Assembly: GCF_017356035.1 (NCBI RefSeq)
Contig: NZ_JAFIQX010000005.1
Location: 221,368 to 285,367 of the forward strand
Direction of reading: 5' to 3'
DNA length: 64,000 nucleotides
Source of the DNA: Longitalea luteola
Lineage (GTDB): Bacteria; Bacteroidota; Bacteroidia; Chitinophagales; Chitinophagaceae
Below are positions 41,054 through 49,997 of the stretch, piece by piece. The position numbers and the translations under genes were made by a program. Under the pieces are notes generated by a model. It was not told where the DNA came from. It saw nothing but the letters and a program-made list of their open reading frames with translations, and did not search any database. The number at the start of each line of letters is the position of its first letter. Positions within the stretch are counted from its first letter, which is position 1.

Positions 41054-42757
41054 ATGAACATGAAAAAATGTATTCTTTCCCGCCTTCATTGGTGTTTGAT
41101 CATTGTAGCGCTCGGCCTGGCTGCCTGCCATGGACGCGGAAAAGCGGCCGTTAAGCCTCCCCAGCCAAAAGAAAAAGACATTGTAGAACAGCCCGAAGCA
41201 CTGAATATCCGCATCCCCAGGAATATTCAGTCGGCCCTCGAATTCATTCTGGCCAGTAACGGGGTGCTGAACGACTCCATGTATTTTGCAAAAGACTCGC
41301 TCGTTCACGAAGTTTATCAAAAAAGAAACTTTGAACCCATCTGGAGCCGCCAGGAAAAATGGCTGCCGCTGAGCGATTCGCTGCTGCACTTTATTGGCCA
41401 GTCGAAGGATTATGGATTATTTCCCACTGACTATCATTACAATATCTTAAACAACATCCGCACTAAAACCACGGAGGACACGCTCGCTCAAAAAGACGCT
41501 GCGCTGTGGTCGCGGGGCGAATTGCTGCTCACCGACGCTTTTTTCAGAATTTGCAGCGACCTGCACCGGGGCCGGCTGCCGTATGACAGCGTCACGTTAC
41601 GCAAAGACACGCTTACCAGAAGCGCCTACCTCAGTTTGTTCGACTCGCTGCAGCAAACAGGCCAGGTAGATACTTTGATGCACGCCCTGGAGCCCAAACA
41701 CATGGCGTACGACTCGCTGAAATTCGAGCTGCAGAAAATGCTCCGATCAGTAGAACCTCTTAAACGATATACATATATTCCCTCGCCGCCTAATAATTCC
41801 ATGGATTATGTCAACAACCTCAAGCAGCGGCTGTTTGAAGAGGAGTTACTGGAATCGCCTTATGATTATCTCGACACTACGTCGCTTAAGATGGTGATCG
41901 CCAGATACCAGCGAAAGAAAGGGCTTGCAGAGACCGGAAAATTGAACCTTAACACGATCAACAGCCTGAATAATACGGATTGGGAAAAGTTTAAAAGGAT
42001 TGCCATTACGCTGGACAGGTATAAATTGTTACCAGATTCAATGCCAACGACTTATATCTGGGTGAACATTCCGGCCTTCAAAATGTGCATTGTTGATTCG
42101 GGTACTGTGAAGATGGAATCGAACGTTATAGTGGGGCAGCCTAAGACAAGGACGCCGCTGCTGACATCGAATGTATCGAATTTCATTACATATCCGCAAT
42201 GGACGGTTCCTTACAGTATCATTTTCAATGAAATGTTACCAAAGATCAAGGCCAATCCCGACTATTTGCGGAAGCAGAACCTGATGGTGGTTGACAAGAA
42301 CGACAGTGTAATGAATCCGGACAGCGTGAACTGGAAGCGATACAGCAAGCATTATTTTCCCTTTCTGATAAAACAACGGCAGGGTGACGATAACTCGCTG
42401 GGGGTGTTGAAGTTCAATTTTGCAAACAAATACGCTGTTTATTTGCACGATACCAATGCCCGCTGGCTATTCTCTAAAGAGAACCGGGCCTTGAGTCATG
42501 GATGTGTAAGGATCAAGGATTTCATGAAATTGGCCGATTTTTTGGTAAGGAATGATACGCTGCGATATCCGCCCGACACGTTGCGGAGCTGGATAGACAG
42601 GCGGGAAAAACATGTGGTTTCCGGGTTCCCCCGGGTGCCCATTTTTATCAGGTATTTTACCTGTGAAGCGAAGAACGGAAGCATTAAGTTTTATAATGAT
42701 GTATATGGGGAAGACAGGTTATTGAGTGAGCGATACTTCGATACCAAGACCCTTTGA
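41054..42757 (+). CDS. YkuD-type L,D-transpeptidase lipoprotein
   Basis: A 567-residue lipoprotein (lipobox GLAAC, Cys near residue 25) with the long YcbB/LdtD-like layout. An N-terminal scaffold comes first (residues 60-270), then a peptidoglycan-binding segment (MVIARYQRKKGLAETGKLN near 278). The YkuD domain runs from about 330 to 510, with the catalytic HDTNARWLF ... SHGCVRI (Cys near 489). It would form 3-3 cross-links or attach proteins to peptidoglycan. An RlpA-like gene follows after 13 nt, so the two wall genes form an operon. Confidence 0.88.
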   Translation: MNMKKCILSRLHWCLIIVALGLAACHGRGKAAVKPPQPKEKDIVEQPEALNIRIPRNIQSALEFILASNGVLNDSMYFAKDSLVHEVYQKRNFEPIWSRQEKWLPLSDSLLHFIGQSKDYGLFPTDYHYNILNNIRTKTTEDTLAQKDAALWSRGELLLTDAFFRICSDLHRGRLPYDSVTLRKDTLTRSAYLSLFDSLQQTGQVDTLMHALEPKHMAYDSLKFELQKMLRSVEPLKRYTYIPSPPNNSMDYVNNLKQRLFEEELLESPYDYLDTTSLKMVIARYQRKKGLAETGKLNLNTINSLNNTDWEKFKRIAITLDRYKLLPDSMPTTYIWVNIPAFKMCIVDSGTVKMESNVIVGQPKTRTPLLTSNVSNFITYPQWTVPYSIIFNEMLPKIKANPDYLRKQNLMVVDKNDSVMNPDSVNWKRYSKHYFPFLIKQRQGDDNSLGVLKFNFANKYAVYLHDTNARWLFSKENRALSHGCVRIKDFMKLADFLVRNDTLRYPPDTLRSWIDRREKHVVSGFPRVPIFIRYFTCEAKNGSIKFYNDVYGEDRLLSERYFDTKTL

Positions 42758-42770
42758 TAAATTCTATACC

Positions 42771-43205
42771 ATGAAAAATATATTGGTTTTAACAGTCCTG
42801 ATGTGTGCGGCTGTTGCGTCAAAAGCGCAACAGAAAGTAGATAGCGTGGCATTGAACAAGAAAAGAAATGTGCCTGTAACTCAGTATGGTGTGGCTAGTT
42901 TTTATGCCGATAAGTTCGAAGGCCTGCGTACCTGCACCGACGAGGTGTTCACCCAGAAAAAACTGACCGCAGCCTGTAATACCCTCCCGCTCAATTGCTG
43001 GATCCGCGTTACCAATCTGAGAAATGATAAATCGGTGGTAGTATGGATCAACGACCGCATGCACCCGGCCAACCCCCGTTTGATCGATATGAGTAAATCG
43101 GCCGCTGTCGCCCTGGGCTATACCGGCCGTGGCTTAACCAAAGTTAAGATCGAGTATCTGGGTAAAAAGAAACCGGAAGACCAGATGGTGGCCGGCAATC
43201 AATAA
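42771..43205 (+). CDS. RlpA-like double-psi beta-barrel protein
   Basis: A 144-residue secreted protein with a signal peptide (residues 1-20, ending SKAQ) and a double-psi beta-barrel domain: GVASFYADKFEGLRTCTDE, KLTAACNTLPLNCWIRVTN, WINDR and RLIDMSKSAAVALGY. RlpA proteins bind or cleave denuded glycan strands, but this form has extra Cys residues (about 53, 68 and 75) that could form a disulfide. There is no SPOR domain. The longer frame from 42726 overlaps the upstream gene and lacks a signal-like start, so I use ATG 42771. Confidence 0.82.
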   Translation: MKNILVLTVLMCAAVASKAQQKVDSVALNKKRNVPVTQYGVASFYADKFEGLRTCTDEVFTQKKLTAACNTLPLNCWIRVTNLRNDKSVVVWINDRMHPANPRLIDMSKSAAVALGYTGRGLTKVKIEYLGKKKPEDQMVAGNQ

Positions 43206-43233
43206 TTAATTTCTCCAGTTTACAGGTACCGGC

Positions 43234-43241
43234 TATTTTTG
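43234..43241 (+). promoter_or_regulatory. TAnnTTTG box before the outer-membrane-type protein
   Basis: TATTTTTG overlaps the TTG at 43239 of the longer frame and sets the translation start to ATG 43272, 30 nt downstream. Confidence 0.55.
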
Positions 43242-43271
43242 CCCGAACGGTTCTTCCCAAACCGGCCGGAT

Positions 43272-43886
43272 ATGAAAAAACATGTAGGATTTCTGCTGGC
43301 TGTCCTGTCATTAGTAGCCCCTGCATATAGTCAGGACGATTATATACAGCGACCTACCTTGGGGATCTATTTTTTCTTCAATGATTTCAAATCGGCTGCG
43401 AATATCCGCGCTACTTCGCTGCGCCAGGCGCTGCGGAATTCACAATTCGGCAAGCTGAAAGATATGTCGCCCGGACTGGCATTGAACTTCATCAACGGGT
43501 TAACGAAGTATTTCGATTTTACGGGTACATTGACCGGTAGTTTCCTGGATTATTATAAACAGGATGACGTGTTGCTGGGGCAGGATAACCTGTTGCTGGA
43601 AGGCGATGTATCTATTAAAGGAAAATTGTTTTCAAACCGGTATTGGGTGAGTCCCTTCCTGCAAATAGGCACGGGCATTTCCAAGTTCAGAAGTTACTGG
43701 GGCGCATTCATTCCTGCCGGCACCGGCTTACAGGTAAATCTCTTCGATGAAGTCTTCTTTGTTTTTAATGCACAATACCGGGTAGCGGTTACCGAAACAG
43801 TAAGCAATCATTTCTATTACAGTATTGGCCTTGCAGGGAATATCGGGAGGAAGAAGGTGGTTCATCGTTCTGTGTTGCCTCAATAG
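43272..43886 (+). CDS. Outer-membrane-type beta-barrel protein, unknown function
   Basis: A 204-residue exported protein with a signal peptide (residues 1-20, ending PAYSQ). The rest is rich in alternating hydrophobic and polar strands with Gly and aromatic residues (WVSPFLQIGTGISKF, FFVFNAQYRVAV, FYYSIGLAGNIG), as in porin-like/OmpA-like barrels. No specific family is recognised. It is convergent with hisB. Confidence 0.6.
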   Translation: MKKHVGFLLAVLSLVAPAYSQDDYIQRPTLGIYFFFNDFKSAANIRATSLRQALRNSQFGKLKDMSPGLALNFINGLTKYFDFTGTLTGSFLDYYKQDDVLLGQDNLLLEGDVSIKGKLFSNRYWVSPFLQIGTGISKFRSYWGAFIPAGTGLQVNLFDEVFFVFNAQYRVAVTETVSNHFYYSIGLAGNIGRKKVVHRSVLPQ

Positions 43887-43990
43887 TTTACAGTTCATAG
43901 TTCACAGTTCAAAATTTATAAGTTATTAAGTTATTTAGTTCGTTAGTTAGAACTAAATAACTTAATAACTTAATAACTGAAGAACTGATT
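43887..43990. repeat. 8-nt AACTTAAT array with perfect 21-bp hairpin (family H)
   Basis: AGTTATTAAGTTATTTAGTT plus C (43921-43941) is exactly inverted at 43950-43970 around an 8-nt loop. Further AACTTAAT/AACTGAAG words extend the array to 43990. It lies between two convergent genes and may stop transcription from both sides. A second copy of the family is at 48481-48578. Confidence 0.75.
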
Positions 43991-43997
43991 AATCAGG

Positions 43998-45137
43998 CTA
44001 CAGCACACCTTTGGTAGAAGGGAGATAGTTCGATAACGGATCACGCTTAACCGCCATGCGTATCGCTTTGGCGAAAGCTTTGAAGATGGCTTCTATTTTA
44101 TGGTGTTCATTATCACCGTGGCATTCGATATTCAGGTTGCAGCGGGCTGCATCTGAAAACGATTTAAAGAAGTGAAAGAACATTTCTGTTGGCATTTCAC
44201 CTATGCGTTCTCTTTTGAATTCGGCATTCCATACGATCCAGTTGCGGCCGCCGAAATCGATCAGTACTTTGGCATCGGCTTCATCCATCGGTAATGCAAA
44301 ACCGTAACGCTCCATACCCCGTTTGTCGGCCAGAGCTTTGGCAAATGCTTCACCAAGTGCAATACCGGTATCTTCAATGGTGTGGTGTTCATCGATATGC
44401 AGATCACCGTTTGCCCGAATGGTAAGGTCCATTTTACCATGGCGCGCGATTTGATCGAGCATATGATCAAAAAAGCCGAGACCGGTATAAATAGCACCCT
44501 TGCCGCTGCCATCTACATTCAGGTCTATTTTGATCTGCGTTTCATTGGTATTGCGTTCATGCACCACTCTGCGCAGGCCCAGTTTCAGGTATTCATAAAT
44601 GGTGCTCCAGTGCGTAGATTCCAGGGCAATCACCGGACGCAATTCATTTATCTTATCACTTATTTCACCGGCGCCCAGGTTGGGGTCCTGGTTCAGCCAG
44701 ATGGCTTTACAACCGAGGTTCTTGGCCAGCTGTACATCGGTGATACGATCGCCGATCACATAGGAGTTGGCAATATCATACGCCGGATTGTTCAGATATT
44801 GTGTGAGCATGCCCGTCCCAGGTTTGCGGGTAGGGGCATTGTCTTTGGGAAATGAACGGTCGATATGAACGGCGCTGAAATGAATGCCTTCACCTTCCAG
44901 ACTTTTCATCACCAGGTTATGCAGGGGCCAGAAGGTGTCTTCCGGGAAAGCATCAGTGCCCAGGCCATCCTGGTTGGTGACCATTACCAGTTCATAATCC
45001 AGTTCACGGGCAATGCGGCCCATGTACTCGAACATGTTCGGATAAAAAGTGAGCTTGTCAAAAGAATCTAACTGGTACGTAGGAGGCGCTTCGTTAATTA
45101 AGGTTCCGTCGCGATCGATGAATAAAATCCGTTTCAA
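43998..45137 (-). CDS. hisB: Bifunctional histidinol-phosphatase / IGP dehydratase
   Basis: A 379-residue HisB fusion. Residues 1-165 are a HAD phosphatase ([11 protein letters not shown] at 6-16, [11 protein letters not shown] near 52). Residues about 190-379 are imidazoleglycerol-phosphate dehydratase with the metal motifs [11 protein letters not shown] near 222, HHTIEDTGI near 255 and [13 protein letters not shown] near 345. It serves two steps of histidine synthesis. The start codon appears to be TTG at 45137: an in-frame stop lies 18 nt upstream and no ATG is available. It lies downstream of the interrupting cytochrome c gene. Confidence 0.92.
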   Translation of the reverse strand: MKRILFIDRDGTLINEAPPTYQLDSFDKLTFYPNMFEYMGRIARELDYELVMVTNQDGLGTDAFPEDTFWPLHNLVMKSLEGEGIHFSAVHIDRSFPKDNAPTRKPGTGMLTQYLNNPAYDIANSYVIGDRITDVQLAKNLGCKAIWLNQDPNLGAGEISDKINELRPVIALESTHWSTIYEYLKLGLRRVVHERNTNETQIKIDLNVDGSGKGAIYTGLGFFDHMLDQIARHGKMDLTIRANGDLHIDEHHTIEDTGIALGEAFAKALADKRGMERYGFALPMDEADAKVLIDFGGRNWIVWNAEFKRERIGEMPTEMFFHFFKSFSDAARCNLNIECHGDNEHHKIEAIFKAFAKAIRMAVKRDPLSNYLPSTKGVL

Positions 45138-45162
45138 AAAAGTTATTTTAAAAGTTCAATTG

Positions 45163-45591
45163 TTATTTGAGCTTGGCGCGCAGGGCTTTTACTTCAGCAG
45201 CCGTCACCATGCTGGCTTTATTCCCAAAGCTATTGCGAACATACGTTAAAACATCAGCAATTTCCTGATCATTCAACACTGATTCCTGCGGAGGCATGGG
45301 ATTGTGGAATTTATCCCCGTCAATTTCAATTTCACCACCCTGTAAGCCTTTCAGTACAATCCTGGTGAGGGCTTTTTTATCACCCAGCACCCATTTTGTT
45401 TTTATCAGGGGCGGGTTCATGTTTGGTACGCCGCTGCCATCGGGCTGGTGACAGGCCAGGCAGGCATTTTCATACACCGTTTTACCTCTGGCCATCGCCG
45501 CTTTTAACCTGGCTGGTTGTTGCTGTTTTTGTTGAAATGCAAATGCGGTGGCAATGAATAATACCAGTACTATGAGCATCGTTCTTTTCAT
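45163..45591 (-). CDS. Secreted c-type cytochrome
   Basis: A 142-residue exported monohaem cytochrome. It has a signal peptide (residues 4-19), haem motif CLACH near residue 44, and the distal Met probably in NPMPPQE near 97. Similar small cytochromes accept electrons from quinoprotein sugar or alcohol dehydrogenases. The gene directly upstream encodes such a dehydrogenase, so the two probably form one oxidation unit. They sit between hisC and hisB on the same strand, interrupting the his operon. Confidence 0.83.
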   Translation of the reverse strand: MKRTMLIVLVLFIATAFAFQQKQQQPARLKAAMARGKTVYENACLACHQPDGSGVPNMNPPLIKTKWVLGDKKALTRIVLKGLQGGEIEIDGDKFHNPMPPQESVLNDQEIADVLTYVRNSFGNKASMVTAAEVKALRAKLK

Positions 45592-45633
45592 ATATGATTA
45601 GTTTAACTGTGATTGGTTGGGTGTTGATGAATT

Positions 45634-45745
45634 GTTACCGGGTACCGGTTACCAGTTACCGGGCTAAAAATTTATACAGTTTAATTATTGTCAGGCAGCA
45701 TGCATTTAGAGCCTGGCAACCGGCAACTGGTAACTGGTAACTGAC
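45634..45745. repeat. 7-nt GGTAACC/GGTTACC inverted pair (family D)
   Basis: GGTACCGGTTACCAGTTACC on the left and inverted GGCAACTGGTAACTGGTAAC on the right around about 55 nt, between the sugar dehydrogenase and cytochrome c genes. Confidence 0.6.
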
Positions 45746-45746
45746 T

Positions 45747-47039
45747 TTACTTGCCATAACTCACTTTCCATATCGTCCCATTGTTGTCATCGGAAACATA
45801 CAGCGAGCCATCGGGGCCTTGTGCCAGCCCGCAGGGGCGGTATTTCGCTTTACCGGTTGATCCGCCCTGTTGAAAACCGGAGAAGCCGTCAGCAAATACC
45901 TCCCATTTTCCATTGGGCATGCCGTCCTTGAACGGTACGAACACGACAAAGAAACCAGCCTGTGGTTCGGGAGCTCGGTTCCACGAGCCATGAAAGGCGA
46001 TAAAAGCGCCGTTTTTGTATTTGGCGGGGAATTGATCTCCTGTATAGAACAGCAGCGCATTGGGCGCTAAATGGCCGGGGAACTGTACAATTGATTTTGT
46101 TTTGTCGGCACAGCGATCTGCCTTCTGGCGGTCGCCGCCATATTCCGGATTTTGTAACTGTTGGTTTTTGTCGATATCCCAGTAGCAATAAGGCCAGCCG
46201 CAGTCGGCGCCTTTCTTCACGCGGAACATTTCTTCAGCCGGATTTTCAGCGCCTTCTTTCTGATTGAACAGTTGGGGGAAGAACTGGTATAACATGTCGC
46301 GGCCATGTTGCATAACGTACAGGTCATTTACTTCGGTATTCCAGTCGAGGCCCACTACATTGCGCAAGCCGGTCGCGTATCGTACGCCTTGTTCGTATGA
46401 CTGGTTTGTTTTATCAGCTTTGAACTGCCAGATCCCGCCTGCTTTTTCGAGGATGGGGCAGGGGTCTTGTCCGGGTGACCCTTTAACGCGGTCCTGCACC
46501 TGGCAGCAATTGGAAGGAGCGCCGATGTTTACATAGATGTTGCCATTGTTGTCCAACGCAAGTGATTTTGAATTGTGTTGGCTTTTATCAACCAGTCCGG
46601 TTACTATTTTTTCTTCTGAGGCAATATCTACAGCGCCGGTCTTTTCATCGATCTTGTAACGGTACACATCCGAATTGGAAGATGCATACAGGTAACCATT
46701 CTTTATGACAATGCCGGTGCCTACATAATTGCCAAAGCCGCTGGTTTCATCGGCTTTGCCATCGCCATTGGTATCGTGTAAACGGATAATGCCTTTATTA
46801 TCTTTCAGTTTTTCGAGCTTGACAAATACATCACCATTGGCGGCCACCGTGAGGTGGCGGGCCTTGCCCAATCCGCTTGTTACAACTACCGATTTAAAAC
46901 CCTGAGGCAACGTGATGGCCGGGCCATCGTCGTCTTTTTGAACAATGCCGGTCGAAGGTGATTTCAGCCTGGTGGTATCATTGCCGAATGCAGTAACAGC
47001 TATAACGGCTGTACATGCAAGGATCATTAAATTTTTCAT
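45747..47039 (-). CDS. PQQ-dependent sorbosone/sugar dehydrogenase-like protein
   Basis: A 430-residue exported six-bladed beta-propeller of the soluble glucose/sorbosone dehydrogenase family. It has a signal peptide (residues 1-19), LPQGFKSVVVTSGLGKARHLTV near residue 45, NSKSLALDNNGNIYVNIG near 155, YATGLRNVVGLDWN near 220 and HGSWNRAPEPQAGF near 345. These proteins oxidise sugars or aldoses with pyrroloquinoline quinone in the periplasm. The frame to 47072 has no signal-like start; the ATG at 47039 does. It pairs with the downstream cytochrome c gene and interrupts the his operon. Confidence 0.83.
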   Translation of the reverse strand: MKNLMILACTAVIAVTAFGNDTTRLKSPSTGIVQKDDDGPAITLPQGFKSVVVTSGLGKARHLTVAANGDVFVKLEKLKDNKGIIRLHDTNGDGKADETSGFGNYVGTGIVIKNGYLYASSNSDVYRYKIDEKTGAVDIASEEKIVTGLVDKSQHNSKSLALDNNGNIYVNIGAPSNCCQVQDRVKGSPGQDPCPILEKAGGIWQFKADKTNQSYEQGVRYATGLRNVVGLDWNTEVNDLYVMQHGRDMLYQFFPQLFNQKEGAENPAEEMFRVKKGADCGWPYCYWDIDKNQQLQNPEYGGDRQKADRCADKTKSIVQFPGHLAPNALLFYTGDQFPAKYKNGAFIAFHGSWNRAPEPQAGFFVVFVPFKDGMPNGKWEVFADGFSGFQQGGSTGKAKYRPCGLAQGPDGSLYVSDDNNGTIWKVSYGK

Positions 47040-47092
47040 AATGCAACTGTTTATAGCGCTTTTTTTAAACAAGCGAATTTTAAAATTACTGT

Positions 47093-47211
47093 TTAGTTAC
47101 CAGTTACCAGGTCCCAGATACCAGACAAAAAATTCGGAGTTCCCGACTGCAGGCAGAATGATCGACATTCATGGCCCGGAAACCGGTAACCGGTACCTGG
47201 CAACAACCTGA
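47093..47211. repeat. 7-nt GGTAACC inverted pair (family D)
   Basis: Left GTTACCAGTTACCAGGTCCC and inverted right GGAAACCGGTAACCGGTACC, spacer about 50 nt, between hisC and the inserted sugar dehydrogenase gene. With 45634-45745, two copies of the same family lie within the interrupting block. Confidence 0.6.
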
Positions 47212-48267
47212 TCAGGATGGTTTCCAGTTTTTCACTGCATCAACAACGGCCGCATTTTCTGCCGGGGTGCCCACGGTGATCCGCAAACAACCGGCGCACA
47301 GCTCAACACTGCTGCGATCGCGCACCACAATGCCTTTTTCGAGTAAATATTTATATAAAGACTTTGGCTCAGTTACCTGCACCAGCAAAAAGTTGGCATC
47401 TGAAGGATAAATCTTTTGAACCACGGGAATAGTCAACAGGTCTTTCGCCAGTAAATCGCGCTGGGCAACTATTTCTTTGATCATGTCATTTACCTGTCCA
47501 ACCTCTTCCAAAGCCTGCAGGGTCAGTTCCTGCGAAGCCTGGTTAATATTGTAAGGCGGTTTTATTTTATTCATCACGTGAATGATCTCCTGCGACGCAA
47601 ATGCCATACCCACACGCAGGGCGGCCAGGCCCCAGGCTTTTGACAGGGTTTGCAGGATCACCAGGTTGGGATAATCATTCAATTCCTGGGTGAACGAACG
47701 AAAGCGGGAGAAATTGATATATGCTTCATCGATCACTACAATGCCGTGGTAATTGTTCAGAATAACTTCAATATCGTCGCGATCCAGTGAATTGCCGGTA
47801 GGGTTATTGGGCGAACATAAGAAGATGATCTTGGTGTTGTCATCGATCGCTTCTTCAATGGCCGGCAGGTTGAGCTGGAACGCCGGGGTGAGCGGAACCT
47901 TTTTGATATTAACATCATTGATGTGGGCGCTTACTTCATACATGCCATAGGTGGGCGGACAAATAAGAATATTATCGACGCCTGGCTCGCAAAATGCCCG
48001 CATCAGCACATCGATACATTCATCACTGCCATTTCCCAGGAAGATGTTCTCCACCGGAACGCCTTTAATGGTCGACAGCTTTTCTTTTACTTTCAATTGT
48101 AATGGATCCGGATACCGGTTATACCATTTGGTAAGCGGTGAGCCGAAACTGTTTTCATTCGCATCAAGGAAAGTGTTGGCCTCCCCTTTGAATTCATCGC
48201 GTGCTGATGAATAGGGTACCAGCTTTTTTATATTTTCTCTTAGTAAACTATTTAAATCGAATGACAT
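47212..48267 (-). CDS. hisC: Histidinol-phosphate aminotransferase
   Basis: A 351-residue fold-type I aminotransferase of the HisC type. LDANENSFGSP near residue 33 is the family start, IFLGNGSDECIDVL near 82, CSPNNPTGN near 152, VIDEAYINF near 180 and TLSKAWGLAALRVG with the PLP lysine near 212. It converts imidazole acetol-phosphate to histidinol-phosphate. Third gene of the his operon, separated from hisD by a 347-nt stretch of repeats. Confidence 0.93.
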   Translation of the reverse strand: MSFDLNSLLRENIKKLVPYSSARDEFKGEANTFLDANENSFGSPLTKWYNRYPDPLQLKVKEKLSTIKGVPVENIFLGNGSDECIDVLMRAFCEPGVDNILICPPTYGMYEVSAHINDVNIKKVPLTPAFQLNLPAIEEAIDDNTKIIFLCSPNNPTGNSLDRDDIEVILNNYHGIVVIDEAYINFSRFRSFTQELNDYPNLVILQTLSKAWGLAALRVGMAFASQEIIHVMNKIKPPYNINQASQELTLQALEEVGQVNDMIKEIVAQRDLLAKDLLTIPVVQKIYPSDANFLLVQVTEPKSLYKYLLEKGIVVRDRSSVELCAGCLRITVGTPAENAAVVDAVKNWKPS

Positions 48268-48288
48268 ACTTTTTTTTTATCGTGAAAC

Positions 48289-48371
48289 GTGAACGGTCAA
48301 TGGTCAATGGTCAATGGTCAATAGCCAATGGTCAATAGTCAATGGTCAATGGTCAATGGTCAATGGTCAAT
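48289..48371. repeat. Regular 7-nt GGTCAAT array (family A)
   Basis: About eleven units GGTCAAT/AGTCAAT/AGCCAAT run in register for 80 nt, followed by family H words at 48481-48578. Together they fill most of the 347-nt gap between hisD and hisC. Confidence 0.75.
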
Positions 48372-48480
48372 CCGCCTTCGCCAGGGCTTTGGCGGACAAG
48401 CGTACAATTGAATTTTCGAAAAAGCGCAACTTTAATGTAAATAATCACAGTTGCCAACGCTTTTTCGACGAACTGCCGTT

Positions 48481-48578
48481 ACAAACCACAAACCACTAAC
48501 TAAAGAACTTAATAACTAAAAACTTACGAACTAAGAACCGGAACTGAAAACTTTGAACTGAAAACTTCAAACTATGTG
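48481..48578. repeat. 8-nt AACTTAAT/AACTGAAA array (family H)
   Basis: Tandem 7-8 nt words AACTAAAG, AACTTAAT, AACTAAAA, AACTGAAA on one strand only; no inverted partner is evident here. Confidence 0.55.
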
Positions 48579-48614
48579 GTAACCGGTTACTATGCCCCCT
48601 TTCGGGGCAGGGTA

Positions 48615-49886
48615 TCATAAACGAACTTTAACCGCATTTGCATGCGCCTGTAACCCTTCCGCTTCTGCCATGGTAATAACTGTTTTGCTGATGTTTTTCA
48701 GGCCTTCCTGGGTCAGCTGCTGGAACGTGATCTTTTTTACAAAGCTGTCCACGCTTACGCCGCTGTACGCTTTGGCATAGCCATTGGTGGGCAGGGTATG
48801 ATTGGTTCCGCTGGCGTAATCACCGACGCTTTCGGGTGAATAATGGCCCAGGAATACAGATCCTGCATTGATGATCTTTTCAGCAATGGCTTCCGGGTTG
48901 TTACAACTTAAAATGAGGTGTTCTGCGGCATACTCATTCAGCAGGTCAATCGCTTCTGCTTCATTATTTACCAGGATCAGTTTGCTGTTGGCCAGCGCTT
49001 TTACAGCAATGTCTTTTCGCGGTAGTACGGCTACCTGTTTGTTGATCTCCTGTTCAATATCCTCAACGACGGCCTGCGTGCAGCTCACCAGCACCACCTG
49101 GCTGTCGCTGCCATGTTCTGCCTGGCTCAACAGATCGGCTGCTACAAAGGCCGCATTCGCCGATTCATCGGCATAAACGGCCACTTCGCTGGGGCCGGCG
49201 GGCATGTCGATGGCCAGTCCATCCTGTTGCACCAGTTGTTTGGCGCAGGTTACATACTGATTGCCTGGACCGAATATTTTAGACACAGCCGGAATGGTTT
49301 CCGTGCCATAAGCCATTGCGCCGATAGCCTGTACGCCGCCTGCTTTAAATACTTTGGTAATGCCCACTGCTTTGGCTGCAAACAGAATGGCCGGGTGCAG
49401 CTGGCCATTGGCATCGGGCGGTGAGCAAAGGATTATCTCCGTACAGCCCGCGAGCCTGGCCGGAGCGCCCAGCATCAGGATAGTGGAAAACAGCGGCGCC
49501 GTACCACCGGGAATATACAAACCTACTTTCTCGATGGCCACATTTTTGCGCCAGCATTTCACGCCGGGCATGGTCTCAATAATTTCAGGCGCCGAAAGCT
49601 GTGCTTTGTGAAATGTTTCAATATTTACTTTGGCCGAAAGGATGGCGGCTTTCAGTTTAGCGTCGAGCGCTTGTTGCGCGATCGTGAATTCCTCCTCATT
49701 GACCTGGAGGTTGTAGATAGCAGCTTTATCAAACTGCTGCGTGAACCTTTTTACGGCTGCATCACCTTCCTGTTTAACAGCCTGCAGAATATTTTTTACA
49801 GAACCTTCCAGTGCTTCTACATTCATCACCGGCCGTTGCAGCAACGCCTTCCATTCACTCCGTTGCGGATATTGATAAACTTGCAT
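48615..49886 (-). CDS. hisD: Histidinol dehydrogenase
   Basis: A 423-residue zinc enzyme oxidising histidinol to histidine in two NAD-dependent steps, of normal length. The blocks are VGLYIPGGTAPLFSTILM near residue 115, IFGPGNQYVTCAKQLV near 205, DMPAGPSEV near 230, LSQAEHGSDSQVVLV near 255, SVFLGHYSPESVGDYASGTNHTLPT near 350. Second gene of the his operon. Confidence 0.95.
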   Translation of the reverse strand: MQVYQYPQRSEWKALLQRPVMNVEALEGSVKNILQAVKQEGDAAVKRFTQQFDKAAIYNLQVNEEEFTIAQQALDAKLKAAILSAKVNIETFHKAQLSAPEIIETMPGVKCWRKNVAIEKVGLYIPGGTAPLFSTILMLGAPARLAGCTEIILCSPPDANGQLHPAILFAAKAVGITKVFKAGGVQAIGAMAYGTETIPAVSKIFGPGNQYVTCAKQLVQQDGLAIDMPAGPSEVAVYADESANAAFVAADLLSQAEHGSDSQVVLVSCTQAVVEDIEQEINKQVAVLPRKDIAVKALANSKLILVNNEAEAIDLLNEYAAEHLILSCNNPEAIAEKIINAGSVFLGHYSPESVGDYASGTNHTLPTNGYAKAYSGVSVDSFVKKITFQQLTQEGLKNISKTVITMAEAEGLQAHANAVKVRL

Positions 49887-49959
49887 AATGAAATTAATTA
49901 GGCTTGTTCTTGTTTTCTTGTGCCCTGATGATTGTTTCTTTGACTCTTATGTTATTTGC

Positions 49960-49997
49960 CTTCAGCCTTCAGCCTTCAGCCTTTAGCCTTCAGCTTT
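49960..49997. repeat. 7-nt CCTTCAG array (family I)
   Basis: Five tandem CCTTCAG/CCTTTAG units lie between hisG and hisD; the last unit abuts the hisG stop codon. Confidence 0.6.
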
